A program made the position numbers and the translations under genes. From NCBI GenBank assembly GCA_963837755.1, contig CAWIOP010000001.1, positions 1,922,001 to 1,986,000 on the forward strand: a stretch of DNA of 64,000 nt. Direction: 5' to 3'. Shown one piece after another: positions 54,867 through 63,980 of the stretch (position 1 is its first letter; the number at the start of each line of letters is the position of its first letter). This stretch comes from JADGHX01 sp963837755. Its GTDB lineage: Bacteria; Pseudomonadota; Gammaproteobacteria; Steroidobacterales; Steroidobacteraceae. Below the pieces are notes generated by a model. It did not search any database, had not been told where the DNA came from, and saw only the letters and a program-made list of their open reading frames with translations.

Positions 54867-55577
54867 ATGAAATTGATCAGAGGCGGAGCATTATTCATCG
54901 GGTTGCTGGCTGTTGCGGGCGCAACACAAGCCGGCGTCACGTCCACCTGGACGGCAACCAACGACTACGACTTCCGCGGCAACTCACAGTCTGCCAAGGA
55001 CCCGGCCATTCAAGGCAGCCTCGACTATGCCCATGAGAGCGGGTGGTACATCGGCGCCTGGGCCAGCAACGTGGACTTTCATGCGAATGGTGAACAGACC
55101 GATCTGGAAGTCGATCTGTACACCGGTTTCACCAAGACTCTCGAGTCGGGGTTGGCATGGGATGCCGGCATCGTCGGTTACCAGTACGACGAGTCGGACG
55201 CCAACTATTTTGAAGTCTATGGCAGCCTCGCGAAGGACTGGTTTAAGGCGAAGCTGTGGTACTCACCGGACTTCGGCGGCGACACTACCTCCGGCGACAC
55301 CGCGGCCTGGTACGTTGAAGCGAACGGCACTTTCCCGCTGCCGCAGAATTTCTCGATCCTCGCCCACGTTGGCTACAGCACGGGCGACTATTGGGACGAC
55401 GTGTATACCGACGACCTGATCGATTACTCGATCGGCGTGGGCTACACGGCCGGCAAGTTCAATCTCGCGCTGAAATACGCGGACACGGACAGCGACGTTC
55501 AGGTTGTCACCGACGAGTTCAACAACGAAGGCCGCGTGCTCCTCACCGTGGCGACGAGCTTCCCCTGGGGCGAGTAA
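54867..55577 (+). CDS. TorF-type putative porin (TIGR02001 family)
   Basis: A 236-residue outer-membrane protein: signal peptide ending at ATQAGV, then TWTATNDYDFRGNSQSAKDPAIQGSLDY, which is the TIGR02001 N-terminal hallmark (strand, Y-D-F/Y-R-G). Many short strands with GWYIGAWASNVDF-type repeats follow. The C-terminus ends TSFPWGE. Members form beta-barrel pores whose ligand is unknown. Start ATG has GGAGG close upstream. Confidence 0.9.
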   Translation: MKLIRGGALFIGLLAVAGATQAGVTSTWTATNDYDFRGNSQSAKDPAIQGSLDYAHESGWYIGAWASNVDFHANGEQTDLEVDLYTGFTKTLESGLAWDAGIVGYQYDESDANYFEVYGSLAKDWFKAKLWYSPDFGGDTTSGDTAAWYVEANGTFPLPQNFSILAHVGYSTGDYWDDVYTDDLIDYSIGVGYTAGKFNLALKYADTDSDVQVVTDEFNNEGRVLLTVATSFPWGE

Positions 55578-55885
55578 GAAGCAAAACGATAGCCTCTTAA
55601 TCAACCTGTCGAGCAACGGGCTCGTCGTGATGAACGGCGGGCCCTTTTCACGGGCTGCGCCCGGCGTTCAACGGGGATCGCCTGCGGCGAACCCCGTAAA
55701 TATAGCGTCGCGCTTCGCGCGCCGGTCGGATGCAGGCAGCGACACTCTGCAAGTTCACAGGCGCCGCATCGCGTCAGACATAACGCCCATTTCGGGTGAC
55801 CCGACTCTCAGTTCCGCATGACCACGCTACCGCCACGCGGGCGCCCCATGGAAAAGTGGCTGCACTGGTCGGGTGGAGGTCTCAC
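55578..55885. other. Intergenic stretch after the porin
   Basis: About 300 bases with no convincing gene. It includes a weak stem (CGAGC/GCTCG) about 30 bases after the porin stop, which might end its transcript. The right end carries the ribosome site of the small TM protein. Confidence 0.4.
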
Positions 55886-56026
55886 GTGGAAACTGTAACT
55901 GTTGCCGCTTCGCGCGGCTCAATGCTGTCAGGAACGACGCTGTTGATCGTGAGCGTCGTGGTGTGTGCCGTTGTCGCGTTCGCGGTGTTCAAGCACCTGC
56001 GCAACCGGAACGACCCGCACGCCTGA
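55886..56026 (+). CDS. Small single-TM protein (46 aa)
   Basis: A GTG at 55886 with GGAGG 7 bases upstream opens a 46-residue frame: a short polar start, one clear membrane helix (MLSGTTLLIVSVVVCAVVAFAVF) and a basic end KHLRNRNDPHA. The charge pattern fits an inner-membrane protein with its C-terminus inside. No family recognised. A strong hairpin follows 36 bases after the stop. Confidence 0.6.
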   Translation: METVTVAASRGSMLSGTTLLIVSVVVCAVVAFAVFKHLRNRNDPHA

Positions 56027-56061
56027 TTCGCCCTTCGTTTCGCTGCAAGCCCGAAAGGGAG

Positions 56062-56091
56062 CGAGCGGCGCGCGGGGAGGCGCGCCGCTCG
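56062..56091. terminator. Strong GC hairpin between converging genes
   Basis: CGAGCGGCGCGC (56062-56073) pairs exactly with 56080-56091 around a 6-base loop; TGTTTCC follows on the plus side. It lies between the small TM gene (plus) and the aminotransferase stop (minus), and probably ends transcripts from one or both sides. Confidence 0.6.
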
Positions 56092-56127
56092 TGTTTCCGT
56101 CCGGCGCCGTTCGGGCGCCGCGGGCTT

Positions 56128-57464
56128 CTAAAGGCTCTTCAGCACGTCGCCGAACAGGCCGAAGATCTGGTCGATGTGCGTGCGCTCGACGATGAGCGGC
56201 GGCGACAGCGCAACGATGTCGCCGGTCTGGCGCACCAGCAGCCCCTGCTCGAAGCATTTCAGATACACGTCGAACGCACGCGCGCCCGGCTTGCCCGGGA
56301 TCGGCTCGAATTCCAGCGCGGCGATCAGCCCGTAATTGCGCACGTCGATGACGTGCGGCAGCGCCCTTCAGTGAGTGCGCGGCATCTTCCCAGTAGCGCG
56401 CCAACGTCTTTGCGCGCGTGAGCAGACCTTCGCGCTCGTAGATGCCGAGCGTGGCCAGGCCGGCGGCGCAGGCCACGGGATGCGCCGCTGTAGGTGTAGC
56501 CGTGGAAGAGCTCGATGCCGTCCGGCCCCTGCATGAACTGGTCGTAGATCGTCTTGCTGACGATCACGCGCCCATGGGCACGCAGCCGTTGGTGAGGCCC
56601 TTGGCGCCCGTGATGATGTCCGGCGTAACGCCGAATTCCTGCGCGGCGAACGGCGAGCCGGTGCGGCCGAAGCCGGTGATGACCTCATCGAATATCAGCA
56701 GCAGCCCGTGCTTGTCGCAGATCTCGCGCATGCGCTTGAGGTAGCCCTTCGGCGGAATGAGCACGCCGGTGGAGCCGGCGATGGGCTCGACGATGACCGC
56801 GGCGATGGTCGACGGCGTCATGGAGCGTCACGAGCTTTTCCAGCTCCTCGGCGAGCTGCACGCCGTGCTCCGGCTCGCCGCGCGAGAACGCGTTGGCCTT
56901 GAGGTCGTGCGTATGCGGAAGGTAGTCCACGCCCGGCATGAGCGAGGACGACCAGAACTTGCGGTTTGGCGCGATGCCGCCGAGGGACGTGCCGCCGATG
57001 TTCACGCCGTGATAGCCACGGTCGCGGCTGATGATCCGGGTGCGGCCGGCGTCGCCGCGGATGCGGTGATAGGCCAGGGCGATCTTGAGCGCCGTGTCCA
57101 CCGACTCCGAGCCGGAGTTGGTGAAGAACACATGGTCGAGCCCGGCGGGGGCGATCTTCGCGACGGCGTTGGCGAGCTCGAACACGGCCGGGTGGCCCAT
57201 CTGGAAGCCCGGGGCGAAGTCCATGGTCTCGAGCTGGCGGGCGACGGCTTCGGTGATCTCGCGCCGGCCGTGGCCGGCGTTCACGCACCACAGGCCCGCG
57301 ACGGCATCGAGAATCTGGCGGCCGTCCGGCGTCCAGTAGTGCATGCCCGATGCCTTGCCCAGCAGGCGCGGATTGGCCTTGAACTGGCGGTTCGGGGTGA
57401 ACGGCATCCAGTAAGCTTCGAGATCGGCGCGGGACAGGGACGGCGATGCGGCCGGGGGTGACAT
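56128..57464 (-). pseudogene. bauA: Class III omega-amino acid--pyruvate aminotransferase, BauA-like, with indels
   Basis: Frames joined give a protein of about 445 residues close to beta-alanine/omega-amino acid:pyruvate transaminases. It has YWMPFTPNRQFKANPRLL at the start, VFFTNSGSESVDTALKIAL, YHGVNIGGTSLGGI, VIVEPIAGSTGVLIPPKGYL, LIFDEVITGFGRTG and the PLP-lysine segment DIITGAKGLTNG. The end is IVERTHIDQIFGLFGDVLK. Frame shifts: extra base near 56816, one missing near 56569, extra bases near 56483 and 56365. The enzyme moves the amino group of beta-alanine or similar omega-amines to pyruvate. It is divergent from the XRE-cupin regulator and close to an aldehyde dehydrogenase, which would oxidise its product. 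Symbol is by similarity. Confidence 0.82.
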
Positions 57465-57575
57465 GGTTGTTCGGCTCCGGAAAGGTTCAAGGGATCGGGA
57501 ACGGGACGGCTGTAGGCCCGAAATGATAAAGAAAATTGACAAAGATGACCACGGTGGCCAGATTCCCGCCCACTT

Positions 57576-57593
57576 TGTTGAGGATCCTTAACA
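57576..57593. promoter_or_regulatory. Near-palindromic operator before the XRE-cupin regulator
   Basis: TGTTGAGGATCCTTAACA is an 18-base inverted repeat broken by one symmetric mismatch pair, ending 3 bases before the regulator ATG at 57597. It overlaps the only GAGG ribosome site, so binding would block both transcript and translation start. It lies in the gap between the regulator and the divergent aminotransferase. A TTGACA sits at 57536-57541, but no good -10 follows. Autoregulation by the adjacent XRE protein is inferred. Confidence 0.55.
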
Positions 57594-57596
57594 CCC

Positions 57597-58145
57597 ATGA
57601 CCATTGACGTTGGGGCGCGCCTGCGCAGCGTCCGCATTACGTTCGGCCTGTCGCAACGGGCACTTGCGCGGCGGGCGGGGGTCACGAACGGGCTCATCTC
57701 GCTCATCGAGCAGAACCGAGTCAGCCCTTCCGTCAGCTCCCTGAAGAAGGTGCTCGACGGGGTGCCCATGACGCTGGCCGAGTTCTTCACCCTGGATATG
57801 GGCGTCGCGCCCCAGGCCTTCTTCGGTGCCGAAGAGCTCACCGAGATCGGGAACGACCAGGTTTCGCTTCGGCTGGTGGCGGCCAAGCGGCCTGGGCGGC
57901 AGCTAACGCTGCTACACGAGCGCTATGCGCCCGGCGCCGAGACTGGCGACGAGATGCTGACGCATCGAGGTGAGGAGGGCGGCGTGGTGGTGCGCGGTCG
58001 CATCGAGCTCACGCTTGCCGGCGTCACGCGCGTGTTGTCGGCAGGCGAGGCGTACTATTTTTCGAGCCACCTGCCCCACCGGTTCAAGAACGTCGGGCGC
58101 GAGCCGTGTGAGATCATCAGTGCCAGTACGCCGCCGAGTTTCTAG
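57597..58145 (+). CDS. XRE-cupin transcriptional regulator (PuuR-like)
   Basis: A 182-residue regulator: an N-terminal helix-turn-helix (LRSVRITFGLSQRALARRAGV, then LISLIEQNRVSPSVSSLKKVLDGV) and a C-terminal cupin (about 105-178: YAPGAETGDEMLTHRGEEGGVVVRGRIEL, GEAYYFSSHLPHRFKN). This is the architecture of PuuR and related repressors of polyamine or amino-acid catabolism, where the cupin binds the inducer. Its position between the aminotransferase and the aldehyde dehydrogenase supports that role. Confidence 0.92.
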   Translation: MTIDVGARLRSVRITFGLSQRALARRAGVTNGLISLIEQNRVSPSVSSLKKVLDGVPMTLAEFFTLDMGVAPQAFFGAEELTEIGNDQVSLRLVAAKRPGRQLTLLHERYAPGAETGDEMLTHRGEEGGVVVRGRIELTLAGVTRVLSAGEAYYFSSHLPHRFKNVGREPCEIISASTPPSF

Positions 58146-58160
58146 ACCACGCAACCACGC

Positions 58161-59660
58161 ATGACTTCCGACCTCACCGCCCTGTCGTGGCACGACCGTG
58201 CCAGTGCCATCAAGCCGCGCACGCAGGCGTACATCGGCGGCCGTTACGTCGATTCGGCGTTGGGCGCCACGTTCACTCGCGTGAACCCCGCCAATGGGCA
58301 GGTGCTTGCGCAGGTGGCCGCGTGTGACGCGCGGGATATCGACCTTGCCGTGGCCTCCGCGCGGGAGGCGTTCGAGTCGGGCGTGTGGGCAAAGCAGTCG
58401 CCCAAGGCGCGCAAGAAGGTGCTGCAGCGGTTCGCGGAGCTCATCCAGGCGAGTCTCGAAGAGCTCGCGTTGCTGGAGACACTCGACACCGGCAAGCCCA
58501 TACGCGATAGCCTGAATGTAGACATCCCCGCCACCGTGAACTGCATCCAGTGGTTCGCGGAGGCCGTGGACAAGATCTACGACCAAGTGGCGCCCACAGA
58601 TCACAACGCGCTCGCGCTCATCACACGTGAGCCGCTGGGCGTGGTTGGCGCGATCGTTCCGTGGAATTTTCCGCTCATCATGGCCGCGTGGAAGATCGGG
58701 CCGATCCTGGCTGCCGGTAATTCGCTGGTGCTGAAGCCGTCGGAGAAGTCGCCGCTGTCGGCCATCCGGCTCGCCCAGATTGCGAGCGAAGCCGGGATTC
58801 CGGATGGCGTATTCAACGTGGTGCCCGGCCTCGGCATGCCTGCCGGCAAAGCGCTGGCGCTGCACATGGATGTGGACGGCATCGCGTTCACCGGCTCCAC
58901 GGCCACCGGCCGCTCCATCATGCAGTACGCCGGGCAGTCGAACCTGAAGCGCGTGTCGCTGGAGTGCGGCGGCAAGTCGCCGAACATCGTGCTCGCGGAC
59001 TACGAAGACCTGGATCGCGCGGCTACGGCGGCGGCGTTCGCCATCTTCTTCAACCAGGGCGAGATGTGCTCGGCCGGCTCGCGGCTGCTCGTGCAGGAAG
59101 ACATCAAGGATGTGTTCCTCGAGAAAGTTCAGAACGTGGCGCGCGGCATGGTGCCCGGCGACCCGCTCGACCCGGAAACGAAGCTCGGCGCCATTGTGGA
59201 CGAGGCGCAGATGAAGCGCGTGCTCGGGTACATCGACACCGGCAAGCGCGATGGCGCGAATGTGCGGTTGGGTGGCAACCGCGTGCGCGAGTCGAGCGGT
59301 GGGTTCTACGTGGAGCCCACCGTGTTCGACGGCGTGAACCCGCGCATGAAGATTGCGCGCGAAGAGATTTTTGGGCCGGTGCTCGCCACGCTCACCTTCA
59401 AGACGGTGGATGAGGCGGTGAAGATTGCGAACGACGTGGTCTACGGCCTCGCCGCGGCGGTGTGGACACGCGACATCACCACTGCCCACCGCGTGGCCCG
59501 CGCGCTGCGAGCCGGCGTGGTGTACGTGAACTGTTACGACGCGGACGACATCACCGTGCCGTTCGGCGGCTTCAAGCAGTCCGGCATCGGGCGCGACAAG
59601 TCGCTGCACGCGTTCGACAAGTACACCGAGCTCAAGACGACGTGGATCGACTTGTCCTGA
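58161..59660 (+). CDS. NAD(P)-dependent aldehyde dehydrogenase (PuuC/gamma-aminobutyraldehyde type)
   Basis: A 499-residue aldehyde dehydrogenase, full length. It has IVPWNFPLIMAAWKIGPILAAG, KPSEKSPLSAIRLAQ, FTGSTATGRSIM, general-base E268 in LECGGKSPNIVLADYED, and catalytic C303 in GEMCSAGSRLLVQ. EIFGPVLATLTF and PFGGFKQSGIGRDKSLHAFDKYTELKT close the protein. The last motif resembles PuuC/aminobutyraldehyde dehydrogenases. It follows the XRE-cupin gene by 15 bases and is likely in one operon with it. Confidence 0.95.
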   Translation: MTSDLTALSWHDRASAIKPRTQAYIGGRYVDSALGATFTRVNPANGQVLAQVAACDARDIDLAVASAREAFESGVWAKQSPKARKKVLQRFAELIQASLEELALLETLDTGKPIRDSLNVDIPATVNCIQWFAEAVDKIYDQVAPTDHNALALITREPLGVVGAIVPWNFPLIMAAWKIGPILAAGNSLVLKPSEKSPLSAIRLAQIASEAGIPDGVFNVVPGLGMPAGKALALHMDVDGIAFTGSTATGRSIMQYAGQSNLKRVSLECGGKSPNIVLADYEDLDRAATAAAFAIFFNQGEMCSAGSRLLVQEDIKDVFLEKVQNVARGMVPGDPLDPETKLGAIVDEAQMKRVLGYIDTGKRDGANVRLGGNRVRESSGGFYVEPTVFDGVNPRMKIAREEIFGPVLATLTFKTVDEAVKIANDVVYGLAAAVWTRDITTAHRVARALRAGVVYVNCYDADDITVPFGGFKQSGIGRDKSLHAFDKYTELKTTWIDLS

Positions 59661-59666
59661 GCCGGC

Positions 59667-61958
59667 GTGAATAGCGATTCCCTTCAATTCATCGCGAGCT
59701 TCCCTCGTGGGCTTGCCGACCTGCTCGCGCGCGAGCTCACGGCGTTCGGCGCGCGCGACGTGCGAGAGCGTTCGACGGGTGTGGCATTCGTCGGCTCGCT
59801 CGAAGTGGCGTATCGCGCGTGCCTCTGGTCGCGCACGGCGAACCGCGTGTTTCTGCAGCTCACCGAGTTCGAAGCAGGGACGGCGGACGAGTTTTACGCC
59901 TGGGCGCGCCGCGTGGAGTGGGCCGATCACATCGGGCCAGATGCCACCATCGCTTGCGATTTCACGGGCAAGCATCCCACCATCACGCACACGCACTTCG
60001 GCGCGCTGAAGCTGAAGGATGCCATCGTCGACACCCTGCGGGAGCAGGCGGGTTATCGGCCCGACGTGTCGCTCGAGAAGCCGAGTGTTCGCGTGCACGC
60101 GCACGCAAACCGCACGAAGATTTCGCTGTCGCTCGATCTTTCGGGCGAAAGCCTGCATCGGCGCGGGTATCGCGGGGCTGGCGGCGAGGCGCCGCTGAAA
60201 GAGAACGTTGCCGCGGGCGTGCTCATGCGCGCGGGCTGGCCTGAGCTTGCCGCCACGGGCGCCGAGTTTCTCGACCCCATGTGCGGCTCCGGCACCTTCG
60301 TCATTGAAGCCGCCATGATGGCGGCCGACATCGCGCCTGCGCTGGGCCGCGACTACTTCGGCTTCATCGGCTGGCGCCAGCATGACGCGGCTTTGTGGGA
60401 ACGTCTGCGCGGCGAAGCAGCTGCCAAAGTGCGTTCCGCCGAAGACCTCACGCTGATGATTCGGGGGCAGGACCGCGACGCCACCGCCATTCGCGCCGCG
60501 CGCGCCAACGCCCAACGGGCGCATGTCGATGCGCTGGTGCGCTTCGCCGTGCAGCCGCTCGCCGAGGCGAAGCCCGCGAGGCGCGCGGAGACTGCGCCGG
60601 CTGCGGATGCCGCGCCCGACGCCGAGGTCGCGCCTTCTGAAGGCGGTGCGCCGGCGCCGTTGGGATTGGTGTGCGTCAACCCGCCGTACGGCGTGCGATT
60701 GGAGGACCACGAGAAAGCGCGCGCTCTTCATCGTGAGCTCGGTGAAGTCCTGCGGGCGCGATTCGAAGGTTGGCACGCCGCCGTGCTCACCGGTTCCCCC
60801 GACCTGGGGCTCGAGCTCGGCCTGCGGGCGCACCGCACGCACACGATGTGGAATGGCGCCATCGAATGCCGCCTCCTGCGCATCAAGGTCGAGCACGGCG
60901 CGGTCCGCAACCGGGTTGCCGACCGCGGCGCCGCTCGCGTCGACCCCTCGCTGCGCGAATCGAATGGCGCGAAGATGTTCGCGAACCGCCTCGGCAAGAA
61001 CATCAAGCAGCTGAGCCGCTGGGTGAGGGATTCAGGCGTCACCTGCTACCGCATCTACGACGCGGACATGCCGGAGTATGCGTTCGCCATCGACTCATAT
61101 CGTGTCATCGGCGAAGAGAAGAAGCCGCCGCTTCCTGAAGGTGAAGTGTGGCTTCACGTTCAGGAGTACGCAGCCCCGGCCAGCATCGACGAGGAATCGG
61201 TGCGCCGCCGTCGCGCCGAGGCGTTCTCGGTGCTGCCCGACGTCACGGGTGTGCCCGCCGAGCGAATCCGCGTGCGCGTGCGCAGAAGGCAGACGCGCGG
61301 CAACCAGTACCAGAAGGTCGCGGAGCAGTTCCGTTTCCACGTCGTGGAAGAAGGCGGCCTCAAGCTGCGCGTGAACTTCGACGACTATCTCGACACCGGC
61401 CTGTTCCTCGACCACCGCCCCACGCGTGCGCGCCTGCGCGAGCTTGCGAGCGGCAAACGCTTTCTGAACCTGTTCGCCTACACCGGCACGGCTACGGTGT
61501 ACGCGGCCTCGGGCGGCGCGCGCGCGAGCACGTCCGTGGACCTCTCACGAACCTATCTCGACTGGGCCGAACGCAATCTGGGTCTCAATGGCTTCGCCAC
61601 CCGCCACCACGAGCTGGTGCAGGCCGACTGCCGCGAGTGGCTCGACGAAGCCGCGCGCACGCGCAATCAATACGACCTCATCTTCCTCGACCCGCCGACG
61701 TTCTCGAATTCCAAGCGCATGGAAGGCGTGCTCGACATCGGTCGCGACCACCCAGAGCTCGTCGACGCGTGCCTGCGCGTGCTCGCGCCCGATGGGCTGC
61801 TGGTGTTCTCCACCAACGCGCAGAAGTTCAAGCTCGATCCGGCGCTCGCCGATCGCTACGATGTGCAGGACATTTCCGCGGCCACCATCCCGCGGGACTT
61901 CGAGCGCAACCCGCGCATCCACCGCTGTTTCGACATTCGCCATCGAGGCTCGCGATGA
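59667..61958 (+). CDS. rlmL: Fused 23S rRNA methyltransferase RlmKL
   Basis: A 763-residue bifunctional enzyme. The N-terminal half has a THUMP domain (about 45-155) and the RlmL methyltransferase (DPMCGSGTFVIEAAMMAAD, then VCVNPPYGVRLED), which makes m2G2445 in 23S rRNA. The C-terminal half is the RlmK methyltransferase (FLNLFAYTGTATVYAASGGA, DLIFLDPPTFSNSKRMEG), which makes m7G2069. The two-part fusion is characteristic of Gammaproteobacteria. A spacer at about 305-330 is Ala/Glu-rich. The start is GTG 59667, 6 bases after the aldehyde dehydrogenase stop, with a poor ribosome site. Confidence 0.96.
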   Translation: MNSDSLQFIASFPRGLADLLARELTAFGARDVRERSTGVAFVGSLEVAYRACLWSRTANRVFLQLTEFEAGTADEFYAWARRVEWADHIGPDATIACDFTGKHPTITHTHFGALKLKDAIVDTLREQAGYRPDVSLEKPSVRVHAHANRTKISLSLDLSGESLHRRGYRGAGGEAPLKENVAAGVLMRAGWPELAATGAEFLDPMCGSGTFVIEAAMMAADIAPALGRDYFGFIGWRQHDAALWERLRGEAAAKVRSAEDLTLMIRGQDRDATAIRAARANAQRAHVDALVRFAVQPLAEAKPARRAETAPAADAAPDAEVAPSEGGAPAPLGLVCVNPPYGVRLEDHEKARALHRELGEVLRARFEGWHAAVLTGSPDLGLELGLRAHRTHTMWNGAIECRLLRIKVEHGAVRNRVADRGAARVDPSLRESNGAKMFANRLGKNIKQLSRWVRDSGVTCYRIYDADMPEYAFAIDSYRVIGEEKKPPLPEGEVWLHVQEYAAPASIDEESVRRRRAEAFSVLPDVTGVPAERIRVRVRRRQTRGNQYQKVAEQFRFHVVEEGGLKLRVNFDDYLDTGLFLDHRPTRARLRELASGKRFLNLFAYTGTATVYAASGGARASTSVDLSRTYLDWAERNLGLNGFATRHHELVQADCREWLDEAARTRNQYDLIFLDPPTFSNSKRMEGVLDIGRDHPELVDACLRVLAPDGLLVFSTNAQKFKLDPALADRYDVQDISAATIPRDFERNPRIHRCFDIRHRGSR

Positions 61959-62671
61959 GGCTCTCCGACTTCAGGGCGCTGACGTTCGATTGCTACGGCA
62001 CGCTCATCGACTGGGAAACGGGGCTGCTCGCGGCGTTACAGGGGCTCATCACCTGTGCGCCGCGCCTGCGTTCGCGTGAAGAAGCTCTGCGCGACTACGC
62101 GCTTCACGAAGCGGAACAGGAGCACTTCACGCCCACGATGAAGTACTCGCAGTTGCTCGCGGTGGTCTACAAGCGGCTCGCGGAGAACTGGGAAGCGCCC
62201 GCGCCGTGGGCGGAGTGCGCCACATTCGCGGCGTCGTTACGCACGTGGGAGCCGTTTCCAGACACTCTCGCGGCACTCCGCTATCTCAAGAGCCACTACA
62301 AGCTCTACATCCTCTCGAATGTCGATAACGAGAGTTTCTCGTTCACCGCGCGCAAGCTGGGCGTGCAGTTCGACGGCGTGATCACGGCGGAAGATATCGG
62401 CTCGTACAAGCCGAGCCTGCGCAACTTCGAATACCTGCTGGCGCGGCTGCGCAGCCAGGGCATCGAGCAGGGACGGATTCTGCACGTGGCACAGAGCCTG
62501 GTTCACGATCACGAGCCGGCGAACGAGCTGGGCCTGGCTTCGTGCTGGATCAATCGCCAGCACGGGAGCGCGGGCGCGGTGGGGGAGAGCGCGGATCGTC
62601 CGCGCTACGACTTCTCGTTCAACAGCATGGGCGAGCTGGCCGACGCGCACCGCCAGGAAATCGGCGTTTGA
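61955..62671 (+). CDS. Haloacid dehalogenase-type hydrolase (HAD, type II-like)
   Basis: A 238-residue HAD protein: motif I FDCYGTLIDWETG with nucleophile D12, motif II LYILSNVDNES, a Lys in GSYKPSLRNFEYLL, and motif III LHVAQSLVHDHEPANELGLASCWINR. The layout fits L-2-haloacid dehalogenase-like enzymes. Substrate not certain. The start overlaps the rlmKL stop as ATGA, so the two are coupled. Confidence 0.92.
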   Translation: MRLSDFRALTFDCYGTLIDWETGLLAALQGLITCAPRLRSREEALRDYALHEAEQEHFTPTMKYSQLLAVVYKRLAENWEAPAPWAECATFAASLRTWEPFPDTLAALRYLKSHYKLYILSNVDNESFSFTARKLGVQFDGVITAEDIGSYKPSLRNFEYLLARLRSQGIEQGRILHVAQSLVHDHEPANELGLASCWINRQHGSAGAVGESADRPRYDFSFNSMGELADAHRQEIGV

Positions 62672-62722
62672 TCGTCACGCCGCGCCAGCGGCGCGGCGGT
62701 TCATCAGCGGTAGGGCCGCTTG

Positions 62723-63406
62723 CTAGACGATGCGCGTCGTGAGCGTGTCGAGGCCGTCGATGCCCGCTTCGATGGAGTCACCGCGCACGAGCGGGCCAAC
62801 ACCCGCCGGCGTGCCGGTGTAGATGAGGTCGCCTGCGGCCACTTCGAAGAACGTGGACAGCTCCGCGATGATCTCGGGCACCTTCCACGTCATCTCGGAC
62901 ACATTCGCATCCTGCTTCATCTTGCCGTTCACGCTGAGCCAGATGCGTGCGCTCTCGATGAGGCCGCCGGCGCTCACGGGACGAATGGCCCCGATGGGCG
63001 CCGAGCGATCGAACGCCTTGCTCGTGTCCCACGGCTTGCCGTCGTCGCGCGCGTCGGATTGCAGATCTCGCCGGGTCAGGTCGATGCCAACGGCGAATCC
63101 GTAGATCAGCGAGTTGGCTTGCGCCACCGGGATGTTCGTGCCGCCGCCACCAAGCGCCACGACGAGCTCAACCTCATGATGAAAGTTGGACGTCCGCGGC
63201 GGGTAGGGCACGGCCGCGCCATTCGCTACGATCGCGTCCGCAGGCTTCGTGAAAAAGAACGGCGGCTCGCGATCGTCGTTGCCCATCTCGCGCGCATGCG
63301 CCGCGTAGTTGCGCCCGACACAGAAGATCCTGCGAACCGGAAACCGATCGCGGGTGCCTCTGACTTCAACTGACGGCAGGACGTGCGCGGGAATGACGTA
63401 CGACAT
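62723..63406 (-). CDS. Fumarylacetoacetate hydrolase-family protein
   Basis: A 227-residue FAH-family enzyme. IFCVGRNYAAHAREMG is the N-terminal hallmark. Metal-binding Glu residues lie in NFHHEVELVVALGG, and YGFAVGIDLTRRDLQ and GDLIYTGTPAGVGPL follow. Members are decarboxylases/hydratases of aromatic meta-cleavage pathways, oxaloacetate decarboxylases or acylpyruvases (for example FahD1-like). The small single-domain form favours acylpyruvase. GAGG is about 5 bases from ATG 63406; a longer GTG at 63433 is in frame but less likely. Confidence 0.92.
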   Translation of the reverse strand: MSYVIPAHVLPSVEVRGTRDRFPVRRIFCVGRNYAAHAREMGNDDREPPFFFTKPADAIVANGAAVPYPPRTSNFHHEVELVVALGGGGTNIPVAQANSLIYGFAVGIDLTRRDLQSDARDDGKPWDTSKAFDRSAPIGAIRPVSAGGLIESARIWLSVNGKMKQDANVSEMTWKVPEIIAELSTFFEVAAGDLIYTGTPAGVGPLVRGDSIEAGIDGLDTLTTRIV

Positions 63407-63527
63407 GAAATCCTCGAACTCGCCAAATGACACGGCCCGGGCGTAAGACGTGCCCCGTGATTCTACGCTGCGCAGCGCGATGCTGGTGGATGCGTCGCGC
63501 GCGCTGCCCGCCAGGCATCGCAGCGAT

Positions 63528-63980
63528 TCAGGGGTTCTCTGGACCTAGCAGCCTGGGCTTGTGCTTCCGGAGCCAGCGCAGAGTCTGCGTGTGGAGCGTT
63601 TCCGCCTGAAGAAGGCATTCGGCAACCGCCGACTCAGGGACCAGGTCTCCCGAATACTCCGCAGCGTTGCGTAGCTTCCGGAGAAAATCCAGCCGCGTAA
63701 CAACTCGCTCTTCGACGTCGAGCGTGGCGACCAGTGCCTGAATGGCGATCAGGTGATGCCCTGGCACGCTCGATCGAGTGCGGAAACCATTGGCATGCAA
63801 GCCGATGTCGGCAAGCATGCGCACCGCTGTATAGGCGCTCACAAAGCGCGTTTCCGCGCTGATGGCGAGCACTTTCGAATCCGCAATATGGCGCAAAGCG
63901 CTGCCGAGAAGACGCCCGACCGTTTCAGCGGTTGGTGTGATTTGCTCGAGGTTTCGGCCCACCAAGCTCTGCAAGTTCAT
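63528..63980 (-). CDS. HEPN-like helical protein at the window edge
   Basis: A 150-residue all-helical protein starting at ATG 63980. The pattern SAETRFVSAYTAVRMLADIGL, then DFLRKLRNAAEYSGDLV, resembles HEPN-domain proteins, where an R-N-x-x-E-Y/H segment sits at the RNase centre. The usual final His of the R-x4-6-H motif is not seen, so activity is uncertain. HEPN proteins often pair with a nucleotidyltransferase antitoxin encoded just upstream, which would be outside the window. The frame stays open to the edge, so a longer start is possible. Confidence 0.62.
   Translation of the reverse strand: MNLQSLVGRNLEQITPTAETVGRLLGSALRHIADSKVLAISAETRFVSAYTAVRMLADIGLHANGFRTRSSVPGHHLIAIQALVATLDVEERVVTRLDFLRKLRNAAEYSGDLVPESAVAECLLQAETLHTQTLRWLRKHKPRLLGPENP

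Noticed and set aside
57912..60896. 994-codon open frame on the minus strand
   Set aside because: It is antisense to the aldehyde dehydrogenase and rlmKL, which have full family motifs. Long antisense frames are common at this GC content, and the product shows no recognisable motif.
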